Of a stretch of DNA of 16,409 nucleotides, positions 1 through 6,743 are shown one piece after another (the stretch's first letter is position 1; each line of letters starts with the position of its first letter). A program made the translations under genes and the position numbers. This DNA comes from NORP181 sp047623555. GTDB taxonomy: Bacteria > Pseudomonadota > Alphaproteobacteria > Rhodobacterales > Rhodobacteraceae. The stretch is taken from contig JBLHMP010000085.1 in assembly GCA_047623555.1 (NCBI GenBank), forward strand, positions 1 through 16,409, given 5' to 3'. The notes beneath the pieces were generated by a model. The model saw nothing but the letters and a program-made list of their open reading frames with translations, did not search any database and was not told where the DNA came from.

Positions 1-86
1 AACGTGGTGAGCATTTGGCCCATGAAGGGAGAGCCCAGCCCGGCACAAGTGGTGCCTTGAAGGCGCAGGGCGTCGCGGATGGTCAT
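1..86 (-). CDS. DUF2332-like protein, N-terminal part (runs off the window)
   Basis: The minus strand from 86 reads MTIRDALRLQGTTCAGLGSP and continues open to the window edge, giving 28 codons. This opening resembles the start of DUF2332 family proteins (function unknown) that I recall lying next to pth in Rhodobacteraceae. The ATG shares ATGA with the pth stop codon (a 4-nt overlap), which indicates translational coupling and supports this start. The gene would be the next member of the rplY-pth operon. Only the N-terminus is visible, so the family call is tentative; that this is a real coding start is more secure. Confidence 0.55.
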   Translation of the reverse strand, partial: MTIRDALRLQGTTCAGLGSPFMGQMLTT

Positions 87-787
87 TTGAATTTATCCAT
101 CAGGTTTTGCAAAGGCGAGCGGTTTGGCAGCTCTGGCGCGGGAGGCTCCTCCGCCTTGATGGGCGTCGTCGCTTTGTCTTTTGGCGCCTTGGCCTTTGGC
201 GCGGTAGTTGAGGACCGTGGCGGGGCGACGCGCAGGGCAACGGCGTTCATAAAGCGGCCACCATCGCCATCCGCCAAATATGGTGCACCGTCAGAGATTC
301 CGCGCATCAGATCGTCAAGCCAGTTGGCGTCGGCGCGGGCAAAATCATGCAATACATAGCCGGCTACTGCCTCTTTTCGCCCTGGATGGCCGATACCCAG
401 ACGCACACGTGTGTAGGCATCGGTGATGTGACCATGCAGCGAGCGCAGGCCATTGTGACCGGCATGGCCGCCACCTTTTTTGACGCGGGCCTTGCCCGGG
501 ATAAGGTCAAGTTCGTCGTGCAGAACGATGACGTCGCTGACATCCAGTTTGTAAAACCGCATGGCTTCGCCCACGGATTGACCAGAGTTGTTCATGAAGG
601 TTTCGGGCTTGAGCAATATGATTTTCTCGGACCCAAGGCGGCCTTCGCTGATGAGTCCCTGAAATTTGGCCTTCCAGGGGCCAAAGCCGTGGTCTTCGGC
701 AACCCGGTCTACCGCCATAAAGCCGATATTATGACGGTTTCTGGCGTATTTTGCACCCGGATTTCCCAGACCGACAATGAGTTTCAT
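83..787 (-). CDS. pth: peptidyl-tRNA hydrolase
   Basis: Pth cleaves the ester bond of peptidyl-tRNAs that drop off stalled ribosomes, recycling tRNA in the cytoplasm. The 234-aa product begins MKLIVGLGNPGAKYARNRHN. It has the family residues Asn9 (GLGNPG), catalytic His19 (RHNIGF), Asn66/67 (FMNNSG), Asp91 (HDELDL) and Asn112 (GHNGL). The catalytic domain fills about residues 1-190. The remainder is a Lys/Pro/Ala-rich tail ending NLMDKFK, which makes it longer than the roughly 194-aa E. coli enzyme; such tails are common in alphaproteobacteria. A short AAGG lies about 8 nt upstream of the ATG. The downstream DUF2332-like gene overlaps by 4 nt. The usual upstream partner rplY is on the same strand but about 2.1 kb away, separated by pseudogene and phage debris. 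Confidence 0.97.
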   Translation of the reverse strand: MKLIVGLGNPGAKYARNRHNIGFMAVDRVAEDHGFGPWKAKFQGLISEGRLGSEKIILLKPETFMNNSGQSVGEAMRFYKLDVSDVIVLHDELDLIPGKARVKKGGGHAGHNGLRSLHGHITDAYTRVRLGIGHPGRKEAVAGYVLHDFARADANWLDDLMRGISDGAPYLADGDGGRFMNAVALRVAPPRSSTTAPKAKAPKDKATTPIKAEEPPAPELPNRSPLQNLMDKFK

Positions 788-928
788 GGCATCTGCCTTA
801 AGGTTTTGAACACTTGCGTCTGATATGCCTTACAAATCCACAACTTTCCAGAGCCGGGCGGAGAATGGGTGAGACTATTGATGTAGGGTTGTGTGGTGTT
901 AGGGGCGATCTGAATTTTTTGGGAAAAT

Positions 929-1077
929 TTGGGTAAGTGTCGTTTGATCCGTATAGGGATGTTTGTTTGTGTGCTGGCCACGGGGGCCGTTGCGCAGGAT
1001 GCTGACGTGATTTTGATTGGGGCCGCGGTGGTGACGATGAACCCGAATCAGCCACATGCTGAGGCCGTGGCGCTAAT
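929..1077 (+). pseudogene. YtcJ-type amidohydrolase, N-terminal fragment
   Basis: This is the beginning of a secreted metal-dependent amidohydrolase of the YtcJ/imidazolonepropionase-like type. From the TTG at 929 the product has a signal-peptide-like start (basic MGKCRLIRIG, a hydrophobic stretch, then AVAQ). The typical first beta-strand follows (ADVILIGAAVVTMNP), then the PHAEAVAL segment. At about 1077 the homology stops and the plus strand becomes the antisense of a phage capsid gene. The C-terminal end of the same kind of protein resumes near 2107, so the two pieces probably come from one gene that lost roughly 400 residues. TTG 944 and ATG 959 are alternative starts; an in-frame TGA at 911 limits the choice. 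The fragment cannot make an active enzyme. Confidence 0.7.
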
Positions 1078-1404
1078 CAGGTCAGCATCCATGCCGTCAA
1101 AGATTTCTGGCCGCAGCAACAGGTTGACAGAACCCGGACCCGACGCCGCATTGGCGATCAGAAACCGGGTGACAGCCGCCCGGAAAGCTGCATAGGACGA
1201 AGCCGCCCCGATTGCCGTTTCGGTGATGCTGTAGGTGCTTGCCCCTTGGATAACGCCCAAAGGTTGCCCGCTGGTGCCGGTGCCTTGAAACGCCGCCTCA
1301 TCCAGCTTGACCGGATTGTCGATTGCAAATCGCGGCGAATGGCCTGTTCCAGTGCGGAACCAGTTTGCAGCATTGACCGCCGCGTCAATTTCATCTGGAC
1401 GCGG
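1078..1404 (-). pseudogene. HK97-type phage major capsid protein, internal fragment
   Basis: The minus-strand reading frame gives about 105 residues. The segment LDEAAFQGTGTSGQPLGVIQ matches the conserved 'D-x-A-x-x-x-G-T-G-T-x-x-Q-P-x-G-I/V' signature of HK97-fold capsids. It is followed by the helix (SSYAAFRAAVTRFLIANA) and by a strand with LLLRPEIFDGMDADLI, as expected for the capsid P-domain region. Both ends are missing: upstream it is fused to an HTH protein remnant, and downstream it runs into the antisense of the amidohydrolase fragment. Full-length HK97 capsids have about 300-400 residues, so this is a relic. Identification rests on motif recognition only. Confidence 0.65.
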
Positions 1405-1624
1405 TGTTCTTATCGCACCCGAGGTAGCCCGCTGCCTCACGCACCGACAGGCTGAATTGGCCGTTCTTTGAACCATTGACCCCAGCCCGTCTTTTCATCA
1501 GGGGATAGAGTGCCTTGGCATAGACCGTTAGAGCCAACCAAGCCGGGGCGTCGATGGTGCGGAACAGCATCGGCACAAAACCGGATAGCTTCTCATTGCG
1601 CTTGTCTCTCTCCGTGTCATTCAA
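1391..1624 (-). pseudogene. phage helix-turn-helix protein, truncated at its C-terminus
   Basis: The product starts from a TTG at 1624 (NDTERDKRNEKLSGFVPMLF), has a middle segment DAPAWLALTVYAKALYPLMK, and ends SLSVREAAGYLGCDKNTASR before a TGA. The last part is the first half of a winged helix-turn-helix. Related Rhodobacteraceae phage and plasmid proteins continue with a recognition helix and wing for several dozen more residues. Here the sequence crosses instead into the capsid fragment, which is read in another frame. The TTG start overlaps the end of the upstream PC4-like gene, as in compact phage operons. The likely original role is DNA binding in early or replication functions; that role is inference. 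Confidence 0.5.
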
Positions 1625-1796
1625 TCAACCCCTGCGCCCGCGCCTCTATGACCGCCTTTCCGGGGCGCTTTTCGCCGTCTGCGGCCCTATAGAACACCCT
1701 CGCATTGAAAAGCTGGTGGCCATTAAATTCGCCAAGCCTGAGGTGGATTTCCTAGCGGCTGTTCTTGAGAATGATTGCAATTGACCCGACACTCAT
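1617..1796 (-). pseudogene. PC4-like small protein with an in-frame stop
   Basis: The ATG at 1796 is preceded by a good AGAGAGGG ribosome site. Translation gives MSVGSIAIILKNSR, then TAG (1754-1752), then EIHLRLGEFNGHQLFNARVF and a tail YRAADGEKRPGKAVIEARAQ up to TGA at 1619. The pattern KNSR-x-x-I-x-L-x-L-x-E-F-x-G-x-x-L-x-x-x-R-V-F-Y-x-x-x-D-G-E-x-R-P-x-K resembles the PC4/p15 single-stranded-DNA-binding fold often found as short phage proteins. The TAG replaces one codon in an otherwise continuous frame, so this is a nonsense-mutated relic. The C-terminal end departs from the usual PC4 pattern. It is too short to appear as an intact ORF. Confidence 0.4.
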
Positions 1797-1859
1797 AGCG
1801 CGCCCTCTCTGTTTCGTCGGGTTTGCTGCCTTCGTCAGACTTACCCAGCAACCATGCGT

Positions 1860-1934
1860 CTAGTTTGCTTTTGAGCGCGCAGACCCGACTACCCAATTTA
1901 AATGAAGCAGATCGACGTTACTTTCGTTACTCAT
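1860..1934 (-). pseudogene. small phage ORF, probably frameshifted
   Basis: The ATG at 1934 has one of the best ribosome sites of the remnant (AGGAAGG, 7 nt upstream). As it stands it encodes only MSNESNVDLLHLNWVV plus eight residues. Shifting frame near the TTTAAAT at the LHLN codons continues into LGSRVCALKSKLDAWLLGKS and a charged stretch that looks more protein-like. A one-base indel is therefore suspected. No family is recognised. It sits just upstream of the PC4-like gene in the same direction. Confidence 0.3.
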
Positions 1935-1956
1935 AATATAGTCCTTCCTGCGCAAC

Positions 1957-2045
1957 TCATGCGCAACGGCGATGCCGCCCGCGCTTGTCTTTCGTTGTCT
2001 TTTCAGGGGGGGGGCGTGTTCGCGCTGTATGTGGTGTTTGCGCAT
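1957..2045 (-). pseudogene. tiny phage ORF crossing a 9-base homopolymer
   Basis: The ATG at 2045 is preceded by AGAAGGG and opens MRKHHIQREHAPP. The next bases are a run of nine C (nine G on the plus strand, 2006-2014). With nine C the frame runs on into the next small ORF. With eight C it would give PEKTTKDKRGRHRRCA and stop at TGA 1959, just upstream of the next ribosome site, which is the layout expected of separate small genes. Upstream, ATACTAAGTAT (2064-2074) is a short palindrome in an AT-rich stretch that may have been the phage promoter or operator. No function can be assigned. Confidence 0.22.
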
Positions 2046-2106
2046 GGAAAAGGCCCTTCTTTGATACTAAGTATTTGTTATAAAAACATATTTACTAGAG
2101 AGTCAG

Positions 2107-2505
2107 ACCAATCACCACAATTTCAATGTAGTCCCAATCGATCAGATGTTTGTGCTTTGGAACGCCGTGATCCGTATAGATAGCAATGGCAAAGTGCTGG
2201 GGGCAGATCAGCGGATTTCGGCGCTAGAGGCGATCACTGTCAACGCCGCCTATCAGGCGTTTGAAGAGGACCAGAAGGGCAGTATTGAGATTGGAAAGCT
2301 GGCCGACCTAGTGGTTCTTGATGCTAATCCGCTGACGGTTTCGCCTGATGCGATCAAAGATATCTCTGTTTCACGCAGAGTCAAAGAGGGAAAGGCAATC
2401 TATGCCACAACGCAATTGGCCAATCCTGCAGCACCCTATTGCGTAGAAACGGGTGGTCAGTACGAAATTCGCAAGGCGAGCGATGGCGGTGCGTTTGGCA
2501 TCTGA
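2107..2505 (+). pseudogene. YtcJ-type amidohydrolase, C-terminal fragment
   Basis: The in-frame sequence begins with HHNFNVVPIDQMFVLWNAV and continues with the family's C-terminal signatures: LGADQRISALEAITVNAAYQ, then GSIEIGKLADLVVLDANPL, then a segment equivalent to 'IKDI-x-V-x-x-x-x-x-x-G-K-x-I-Y'. It ends VETGGQYEIRKASDGGAFGI before TGA. This is the last 120-130 residues of an amidohydrolase whose first residues lie at 929-1077. An ATG at 2146 could in principle start translation, but the matching sequence begins upstream of it and there is no convincing ribosome site. The part carrying most metal ligands is absent, so it is not a functional enzyme. Confidence 0.75.
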
Positions 2506-2824
2506 ATTCTGCCTGACGGAACCGAAATAGATGCATGGAAACACTTCTGGGCGCAAAAAGAATAGGACAGTCAGCGACTCTGGTTTAGTGAAGTTTTCAG
2601 CCGCGCGGCCTGCACCAGAATACGCGATCCGGTGGTGTCGGAATAATGCGCCCGACTTCGTGAATATAGTGAACGCGACTAAGTTGCGCGCCGCTGCCCT
2701 ATTTAGGCGCTGGTAAATCCTACGTCAGAGCCGTCGTTCGGGGAAGATAGGGTGAATTTGTTGGATTTGGGCACGCCGACGCAATGCTTGCGCGAGACCC
2801 GGGATTGCCAAGAGTGAGCCGCGC
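2506..2824. other. intergenic stretch with no recognisable gene
   Basis: These about 320 bases lie between the amidohydrolase C-terminal fragment and the rplY terminator. Short open frames exist on both strands, but none has a ribosome site plus a recognisable sequence. The stretch may be further debris from the rearrangement that separated rplY from pth. Confidence 0.5.
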
Positions 2825-2852
2825 AAAAAAAAACGGGACCAAATTGGCCCCG
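2825..2852 (-). terminator. Rho-independent terminator of rplY
   Basis: Read on the minus strand, CGGGGCCA and TGGTCCCG form an 8-bp stem (one G-U pair) around a 3-nt loop and are followed by nine T (nine A at 2825-2833 on the plus strand). It begins 27 bases after the rplY stop. It would end the rplY transcript before the debris, so pth now probably needs its own promoter. Confidence 0.8.
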
Positions 2853-2878
2853 CTTTTCCATCAGATTTTGAAAGCTGA

Positions 2879-3523
2879 TTATTCTTCGGTTGCGCCTGCA
2901 TCCGCTTCGACAGCACCGTCTTCGTCGCCGCCTTCGTTGTCGGATGAACGCAGACCCGATGGGGCTGAGATGTTGGCGACAACAAAGTCGCGGTCGATTG
3001 TTGGCTTGGCACCAGCTGGCAATGTGATCGACGCGATGGTGATGGTGTCGCCCACATCAAGCCCGGTCAGATCAACCGTCAGCTTTTCAGGGATGTCACC
3101 CGCCGTTACAGTCAGTTCGACCTCGGGACGCACAACAGTCAAAACACCACCACGCTTCAGGCCGGGGGCCTCTTCGTCGTTGATGAACTCAACTGGAATG
3201 AACAAGGCAATCTGAGTGGTGCGCTTAAGGCGCATCAGGTCAAGGTGCGTTGGCAGGTCTTTGACAACATCACGCTGAACGTCGCGGCATATAACCCGCA
3301 CGTCGTCATGACCTTCAACCTTGAGGTTGAACAATGTCGACTTGAACCGACCTTTGCGCAGGCGCGTCAACAGGTCGTTAAACGGAATGTTGATTGGCAA
3401 CGGATCAACGTCGCCACCAAAAACGATTCCAGGAACCAGACCGGCACGACGTGCCTGACGAGCGGCGCCCTTGCCTGTCCCCGTACGTTCCTGAGCTATA
3501 AGATCTGGGATCTCTCCAGCCAT
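2879..3523 (-). CDS. rplY: 50S ribosomal protein L25/general stress protein Ctc
   Basis: L25 binds 5S rRNA in the large ribosomal subunit. This 214-aa form is the long Ctc type, an N-terminal 5S-binding beta-barrel followed by a second beta domain, unlike the about 94-aa E. coli protein. Visible landmarks are RTGTGKGAARQARRAGLVPG near the N-terminus, PINIPFNDLL, HLDLMRL, IPVEFINDEEAPGLKRGG, and GDTITIASITLPAGA before an acidic tail rich in Asp/Glu/Gly. The start at 3523 (MAGEIPDLIAQERTG) has a GGAG ribosome site 9 nt upstream, whereas a longer in-frame opening to 3607 adds residues not expected in the family. It is divergent from the MFS gene. In many relatives rplY is directly followed by pth; here a terminator and pseudogenes intervene. 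Confidence 0.96.
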   Translation of the reverse strand: MAGEIPDLIAQERTGTGKGAARQARRAGLVPGIVFGGDVDPLPINIPFNDLLTRLRKGRFKSTLFNLKVEGHDDVRVICRDVQRDVVKDLPTHLDLMRLKRTTQIALFIPVEFINDEEAPGLKRGGVLTVVRPEVELTVTAGDIPEKLTVDLTGLDVGDTITIASITLPAGAKPTIDRDFVVANISAPSGLRSSDNEGGDEDGAVEADAGATEE

Positions 3524-3660
3524 AATAATTCTCCAAATGTTAAGGCGGGCATCCTCCAAGGCTGTATACCCGCGTGAAGCCGCGCATATAGACGGTTCCT
3601 TGGCCATTGAAAAGAGCTTTTGCTTGCAGCGGACAGGCCGATCGTGCGAAGGGCGAAATT

Positions 3661-4830
3661 ATGGGAATTTGGACAGATATCAAGAGCAGTCACGCCCCGG
3701 CTTTGTCGTTTATGGCAATGGGCATGGCGTGGGCGGCATTTGCGGCGCAGGTTCCGGTGTTAAAGGCCCAAATCGGTGCCAGCGATGCGGGGTTTGGTCT
3801 GTCGTTTCTGGTGTCCTCGATTGGCGCGCTGACGGCGATGTGGCTGGCGTCGCGGGTGGACCGTCGGTTTGGCGCAAGGTCGGTTCAGATGGCGGCGGCG
3901 GCGGTGGCGCTGGTTTTTGTGTTGCCATCGCTGACAACCGGGCTGGTGACGTTTACCATTGCGATGACGGTGGTGGCGATGTCGTCTGGTGTGTCGGACA
4001 TTTTGATGAATGCGCGGGTATCCGAGATCGAGGCCGCCCGTAAACGCCCGCTAATGAACCTGAACCACGCGTTGTTTTCGTTTGCCTATGCCGGAACCGC
4101 CCTGGCCACCGGTGTGGCGCGAGAAGCCGGATTTGGGCCGTTTGTGGTGTTTTCGGTTGTTGGTTTGATCACCTTGATCATGTGCCGGTACATGCACAGC
4201 CCGCATACGGGGTCAGTGGGGGAACCGGCGAACGCGCCGACAAGGGTGAACAATGCACTGGTCTGGATGATCGGATTTGTCGTGCTGGCCGCATTTTTCG
4301 CGGAGCAGGCGGTCGAGGGCTGGTCGGCGCTGCATCTTGAACGCAGCTTGGGCGGAGATGCGGTGCAGGGCGCATTGGGGCCGGCGATTTTGGGCTTAAC
4401 GATGGGGTTTGGACGGCTGTTCGGGCAGGTCGTGGCGGCGCATGTGCGCGATACGGTGATGATTGGGATCGCCTGTTTCATCGCGGCAATTGGCCTGGGG
4501 CTGACGTCTTTGGCGCCGACGCTGTTGATGGCCTATCTGGGGTTTGGCCTTGCCGGGCTGGGCATTTCGGTCGTGGTGCCGCTGGCGATGGGTCTTGCCG
4601 GTCGAGTAGTACCGCAAAGCGAGCGGGTGGCGGCGATTGGACAGGTTACAGTGATTGGATACGGGGCGTTTCTGCTGGGGCCAGGCGTTATGGGGCTGAC
4701 GTCCGATGCTTTTGGCCTACCGGTCGCGTTTATGTTGGTGGCGATCGTGTTGGTGCTGGTGGCGATACTTTTGGCCCCGGTGATTGCCCGGCGCGTTCTT
4801 ATGTCGGACGCGCAATATCCGGCAGAATGA
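3661..4830 (+). CDS. MFS transporter, YbjJ-like
   Basis: The 389-aa inner-membrane protein is made almost entirely of hydrophobic segments, consistent with the 12 helices of the major facilitator superfamily. After the first two helices the loop has the shortened MFS motif A (ASRVDRRFGAR, residues about 60-70). Further on, SSGVSDILMNARVSEIE followed by RPLMNLNHALFSFAYAGTAL resembles the motif 'D-x-x-M-N-A-x-x-x-x-x-E ... R-P-x-M-x-x-x-H-A-x-F-S' of YbjJ-type sugar/drug-like permeases. The start at 3661 (MGIWTDIKSSHAPAL) has GAAGGGCG just upstream, preferred over an open upstream extension to 3607. Substrate is unknown. The gene stands alone: divergent from rplY (137 bp between starts) and convergent with the sulfotransferase gene (24 bp between ends). 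Confidence 0.88.
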   Translation: MGIWTDIKSSHAPALSFMAMGMAWAAFAAQVPVLKAQIGASDAGFGLSFLVSSIGALTAMWLASRVDRRFGARSVQMAAAAVALVFVLPSLTTGLVTFTIAMTVVAMSSGVSDILMNARVSEIEAARKRPLMNLNHALFSFAYAGTALATGVAREAGFGPFVVFSVVGLITLIMCRYMHSPHTGSVGEPANAPTRVNNALVWMIGFVVLAAFFAEQAVEGWSALHLERSLGGDAVQGALGPAILGLTMGFGRLFGQVVAAHVRDTVMIGIACFIAAIGLGLTSLAPTLLMAYLGFGLAGLGISVVVPLAMGLAGRVVPQSERVAAIGQVTVIGYGAFLLGPGVMGLTSDAFGLPVAFMLVAIVLVLVAILLAPVIARRVLMSDAQYPAE

Positions 4831-4854
4831 GGGCGCTTGCCTCGTGGTGCGCGG

Positions 4855-5475
4855 TTAACCCTGTGATGTGACCAGATGGCCGCCCGCATCCATCAAGCGA
4901 TGATAAAGGTCAAATTCGGTGGCGCGTGCCGCGTGTAATTTGCGTCGGGTATCTGAGCCCAGCGGAGCATCAACCCGAGGCGAGACATTTTTCTGCTTGA
5001 GCACAATTGCCTGGCCAAACCGTTCATCCAGAAAATTGTGAAACAGGGTCGGGGTTTCATAGGCAAACAGGTGCTCGACCAAAACAGCGCCCCGCGCTGA
5101 GGTCAGCATTTTATACTGGCTGCCTATTCCGGCATATTTTGGTGGATCATCCGCAATCACGTCCAGCACGAACTGATCAAAACTAAGTTCTTTGGTCGAC
5201 GTGGGCGTTTCTACGTTCCGATCCCGGTTGCGATAGCGATACCAGCTACGAACCTGTTCTTCGGGGTCGCGCATGACGGCCATGGGATCCGGACGCAGAT
5301 CAAATGCCGCGTCCAGAAACGGCGCGATCTTTTTGTGAAACCGCTGCGCCGTCATGTGTTTGCGTTGCTTGGTAAAAACAATGTCGGCCTTGGGTTTCAA
5401 CGCCATTTCAACCGCAGTCGTGCCAGTTTTGGGCACCGCGATAAAAGCAAGCGACTGAGGCGTGAAAATCAACAT
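4855..5475 (-). CDS. sulfotransferase family protein
   Basis: The 206-aa product has both PAPS-binding signatures of the sulfotransferase fold. The 5'-phosphosulfate loop is IAVPKTGTTAVE (residues 12-23, with Lys16 and Thr19/20). The 3'-phosphate motif is AVMRDPEEQVRSWYRYR (residues 66-82, with Arg69 and Ser77). No signal peptide or membrane segment is seen, so it is probably cytoplasmic. Family members transfer sulfate to sugars, lipids or small molecules; the acceptor cannot be told from sequence. It is short compared with many members but has both ends. It starts 23 bp after the lldD stop on the same strand with only a weak GGGA ribosome site, so co-transcription with lldD is likely. Confidence 0.85.
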   Translation of the reverse strand: MLIFTPQSLAFIAVPKTGTTAVEMALKPKADIVFTKQRKHMTAQRFHKKIAPFLDAAFDLRPDPMAVMRDPEEQVRSWYRYRNRDRNVETPTSTKELSFDQFVLDVIADDPPKYAGIGSQYKMLTSARGAVLVEHLFAYETPTLFHNFLDERFGQAIVLKQKNVSPRVDAPLGSDTRRKLHAARATEFDLYHRLMDAGGHLVTSQG

Positions 5476-5498
5476 ATCCCGGTTCTAACGCGCCGGGC

Positions 5499-6665
5499 CT
5501 AGTCTTGCCAACGGCCTTCGAAATCTTGCGGGATCAATAGGTTGTGGCGTCCCAAATTGGCCACATCCTTTTCGCCACACAAGGCCATGGTGATGTCCAT
5601 TTCTTTGTGGATCAATTCAAGCGCCTTGGTCACGCCTTTTTGCCCCATCGCGCCTAGCCCATAGATAAACGCCCGGCCGATATAGGTGCCGGTTGCGCCC
5701 ATCGCCAGCGCCTTGAGCACGTCCTGACCAGAGCGAATTCCGCCATCAATATGCACTTCGACGTCATCGCCCACCGCGTCCAAAATCGACGGCAACATGC
5801 GGATCGAGGATAGCGCACCGTCCAGTTGTCGGCCGCCATGGTTGGAGACGATGATGGCATCGGCGCCTAATTTGGCGGCCATTTTGGCGTCTTCGGCGTC
5901 GAGTATCCCCTTAAGGATGACTTTGCCACCCCATTGCTCCATCAGCTTGCCTATTTTGTTCCAGTCCAACGAGGGATCAAACTGTTCGTTGGTCCAGGCA
6001 CTAAGCGATGACGTATCAGAGAGCCCTTTGACATGGCCAACGATATTGCCAAATTCGCGACGTTTGGCGCCCAGCATTTCAATCCCCCAGGACCATTTGG
6101 TCATCAGGTTGGCAATGGTTTTTGGTGTCAGTTTGGGCGGAGCACTTAGGCCGTTTTTCAGGTCTTTGTGCCGCTGTCCGAGAATTTGGAGGTCCAGCGT
6201 AATGACCAGAGCCGAGCAATTGGCATCCTTGGCACGTTGGATCAGGCGGCTGGTGTAATCGGTGTCATTCATCACATACAGCTGAAACCAGAACGGTGTT
6301 TTTGTATGCTCGGCGACATCCTCGATCGAATTGATCGACATGGTGGACAGGGTGAACGGCACGCCAAAATCGGCGGCGGCCTGCGCGGCCTTCATCTCGC
6401 CGTCGGCGTGTTGCATGCCGGTCATGCCAACTGGGGCAAGCGCTACTGGCATGGCCACGTCTTCGCCAATCATTTTGCCCGCAGTGCTGCGCCCGGTCAT
6501 ATCGACCGCCACCCGTTGGCGCAGGCGGATTTTTTCATAATCGGTGCAATTTTCGCGGAACGTCTGTTCTGTCCAACTGCCGCTTTCAGCGTAGTCAAAG
6601 AACATGCGTGGCACGCGGCGTTCATAGATGCGTTTCAGATCGTCGATATTGGTGATGACGGGCAT
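5499..6665 (-). CDS. lldD: FMN-dependent L-lactate dehydrogenase (alpha-hydroxy-acid oxidase family)
   Basis: This enzyme oxidises L-lactate to pyruvate with FMN and passes electrons to the respiratory chain at the inner membrane. The 388-aa protein is a complete alpha-hydroxy-acid oxidase TIM barrel: ALAPVGMTG (77-83), FWFQLY (125-130), ALVITLDLQ (152-160), Lys252 (ILKGIL), the active-site segment IIVSNHGGRQLDGA with catalytic His276 and Arg279, and the phosphate-binding IDGGIRSGQDVLKALAMGAT with Arg311. The N-terminal ITNIDDLKRIYERRVPRMFFDYAESG is the usual opening. GAGG precedes the ATG at 6665. An inverted repeat lies 20-40 bp upstream. A related 2-hydroxy-acid dehydrogenase (mandelate, glycolate) cannot be excluded, since substrate choice depends on few residues. 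Confidence 0.88.
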   Translation of the reverse strand: MPVITNIDDLKRIYERRVPRMFFDYAESGSWTEQTFRENCTDYEKIRLRQRVAVDMTGRSTAGKMIGEDVAMPVALAPVGMTGMQHADGEMKAAQAAADFGVPFTLSTMSINSIEDVAEHTKTPFWFQLYVMNDTDYTSRLIQRAKDANCSALVITLDLQILGQRHKDLKNGLSAPPKLTPKTIANLMTKWSWGIEMLGAKRREFGNIVGHVKGLSDTSSLSAWTNEQFDPSLDWNKIGKLMEQWGGKVILKGILDAEDAKMAAKLGADAIIVSNHGGRQLDGALSSIRMLPSILDAVGDDVEVHIDGGIRSGQDVLKALAMGATGTYIGRAFIYGLGAMGQKGVTKALELIHKEMDITMALCGEKDVANLGRHNLLIPQDFEGRWQD

Positions 6666-6684
6666 AGACAGGGCCTCACTACAG

Positions 6685-6705
6685 TTGGTTAGTTTTGATT
6701 ACCAA
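6685..6705. promoter_or_regulatory. inverted repeat upstream of lldD
   Basis: TTGGTTA and TGATTACCAA face each other. The perfect 5-bp arms are TTGGT/ACCAA with an 11-nt spacer, and a sixth pair is matched after one mismatch. GntR/FadR-type regulators of lactate genes (LldR, PdhR) bind TTGGT...ACCAA sequences, but normally with a shorter spacer, so the assignment is a suggestion. No lldR gene is in the window. Confidence 0.35.
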
Positions 6706-6743
6706 TGCGCGGGCCAAGTCTCAATGGATCATTTTCCTTGAAA

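Larger units (their letters stand above)
1078..2106 (-). mobile_element. decayed prophage remnant inside the amidohydrolase gene
   Basis: All recognisable content is on the minus strand, opposite to the disrupted amidohydrolase. In transcription order it holds two tiny ORFs (2045-1860), a PC4-like small protein, a helix-turn-helix protein and a capsid fragment. Every member is truncated, frameshifted or interrupted. The HTH gene is joined directly to the capsid sequence near 1391-1405, so the phage lost most of its middle. No integrase and no clear flanking direct repeat was seen. The left edge at about 1077 and right edge at about 2106 are estimated from where amidohydrolase similarity stops and resumes, and could be off by tens of bases. 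Confidence 0.6.

Noticed and set aside
347..823. 158-aa open frame on the plus strand
   Set aside because: It lies antisense to pth, whose catalytic residues and codon pattern are unambiguous, and it has no recognisable sequence.
784..1055. Two overlapping minus-strand frames upstream of pth
   Set aside because: They are low-complexity, Pro/Ser/Arg-rich, overlap each other and the amidohydrolase fragment, and lack ribosome sites. A pth leader or promoter is more likely there.
2784..3215. 143-aa plus-strand frame
   Set aside because: It is the complement of the rplY terminator and the rplY C-terminal coding region; Ser/Thr-rich shadow translation.
3537..4043. 168-aa Gly/Val-rich plus-strand frame
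   Set aside because: It is a frame shadow of the MFS transporter, which has clear membrane segments in the other frame.
5476..5500. CCCGG/CCGGG hairpin between lldD and the sulfotransferase gene as a terminator
   Set aside because: The stem is only 5 bp with a 10-nt loop and no T-run follows, so it should not stop transcription.
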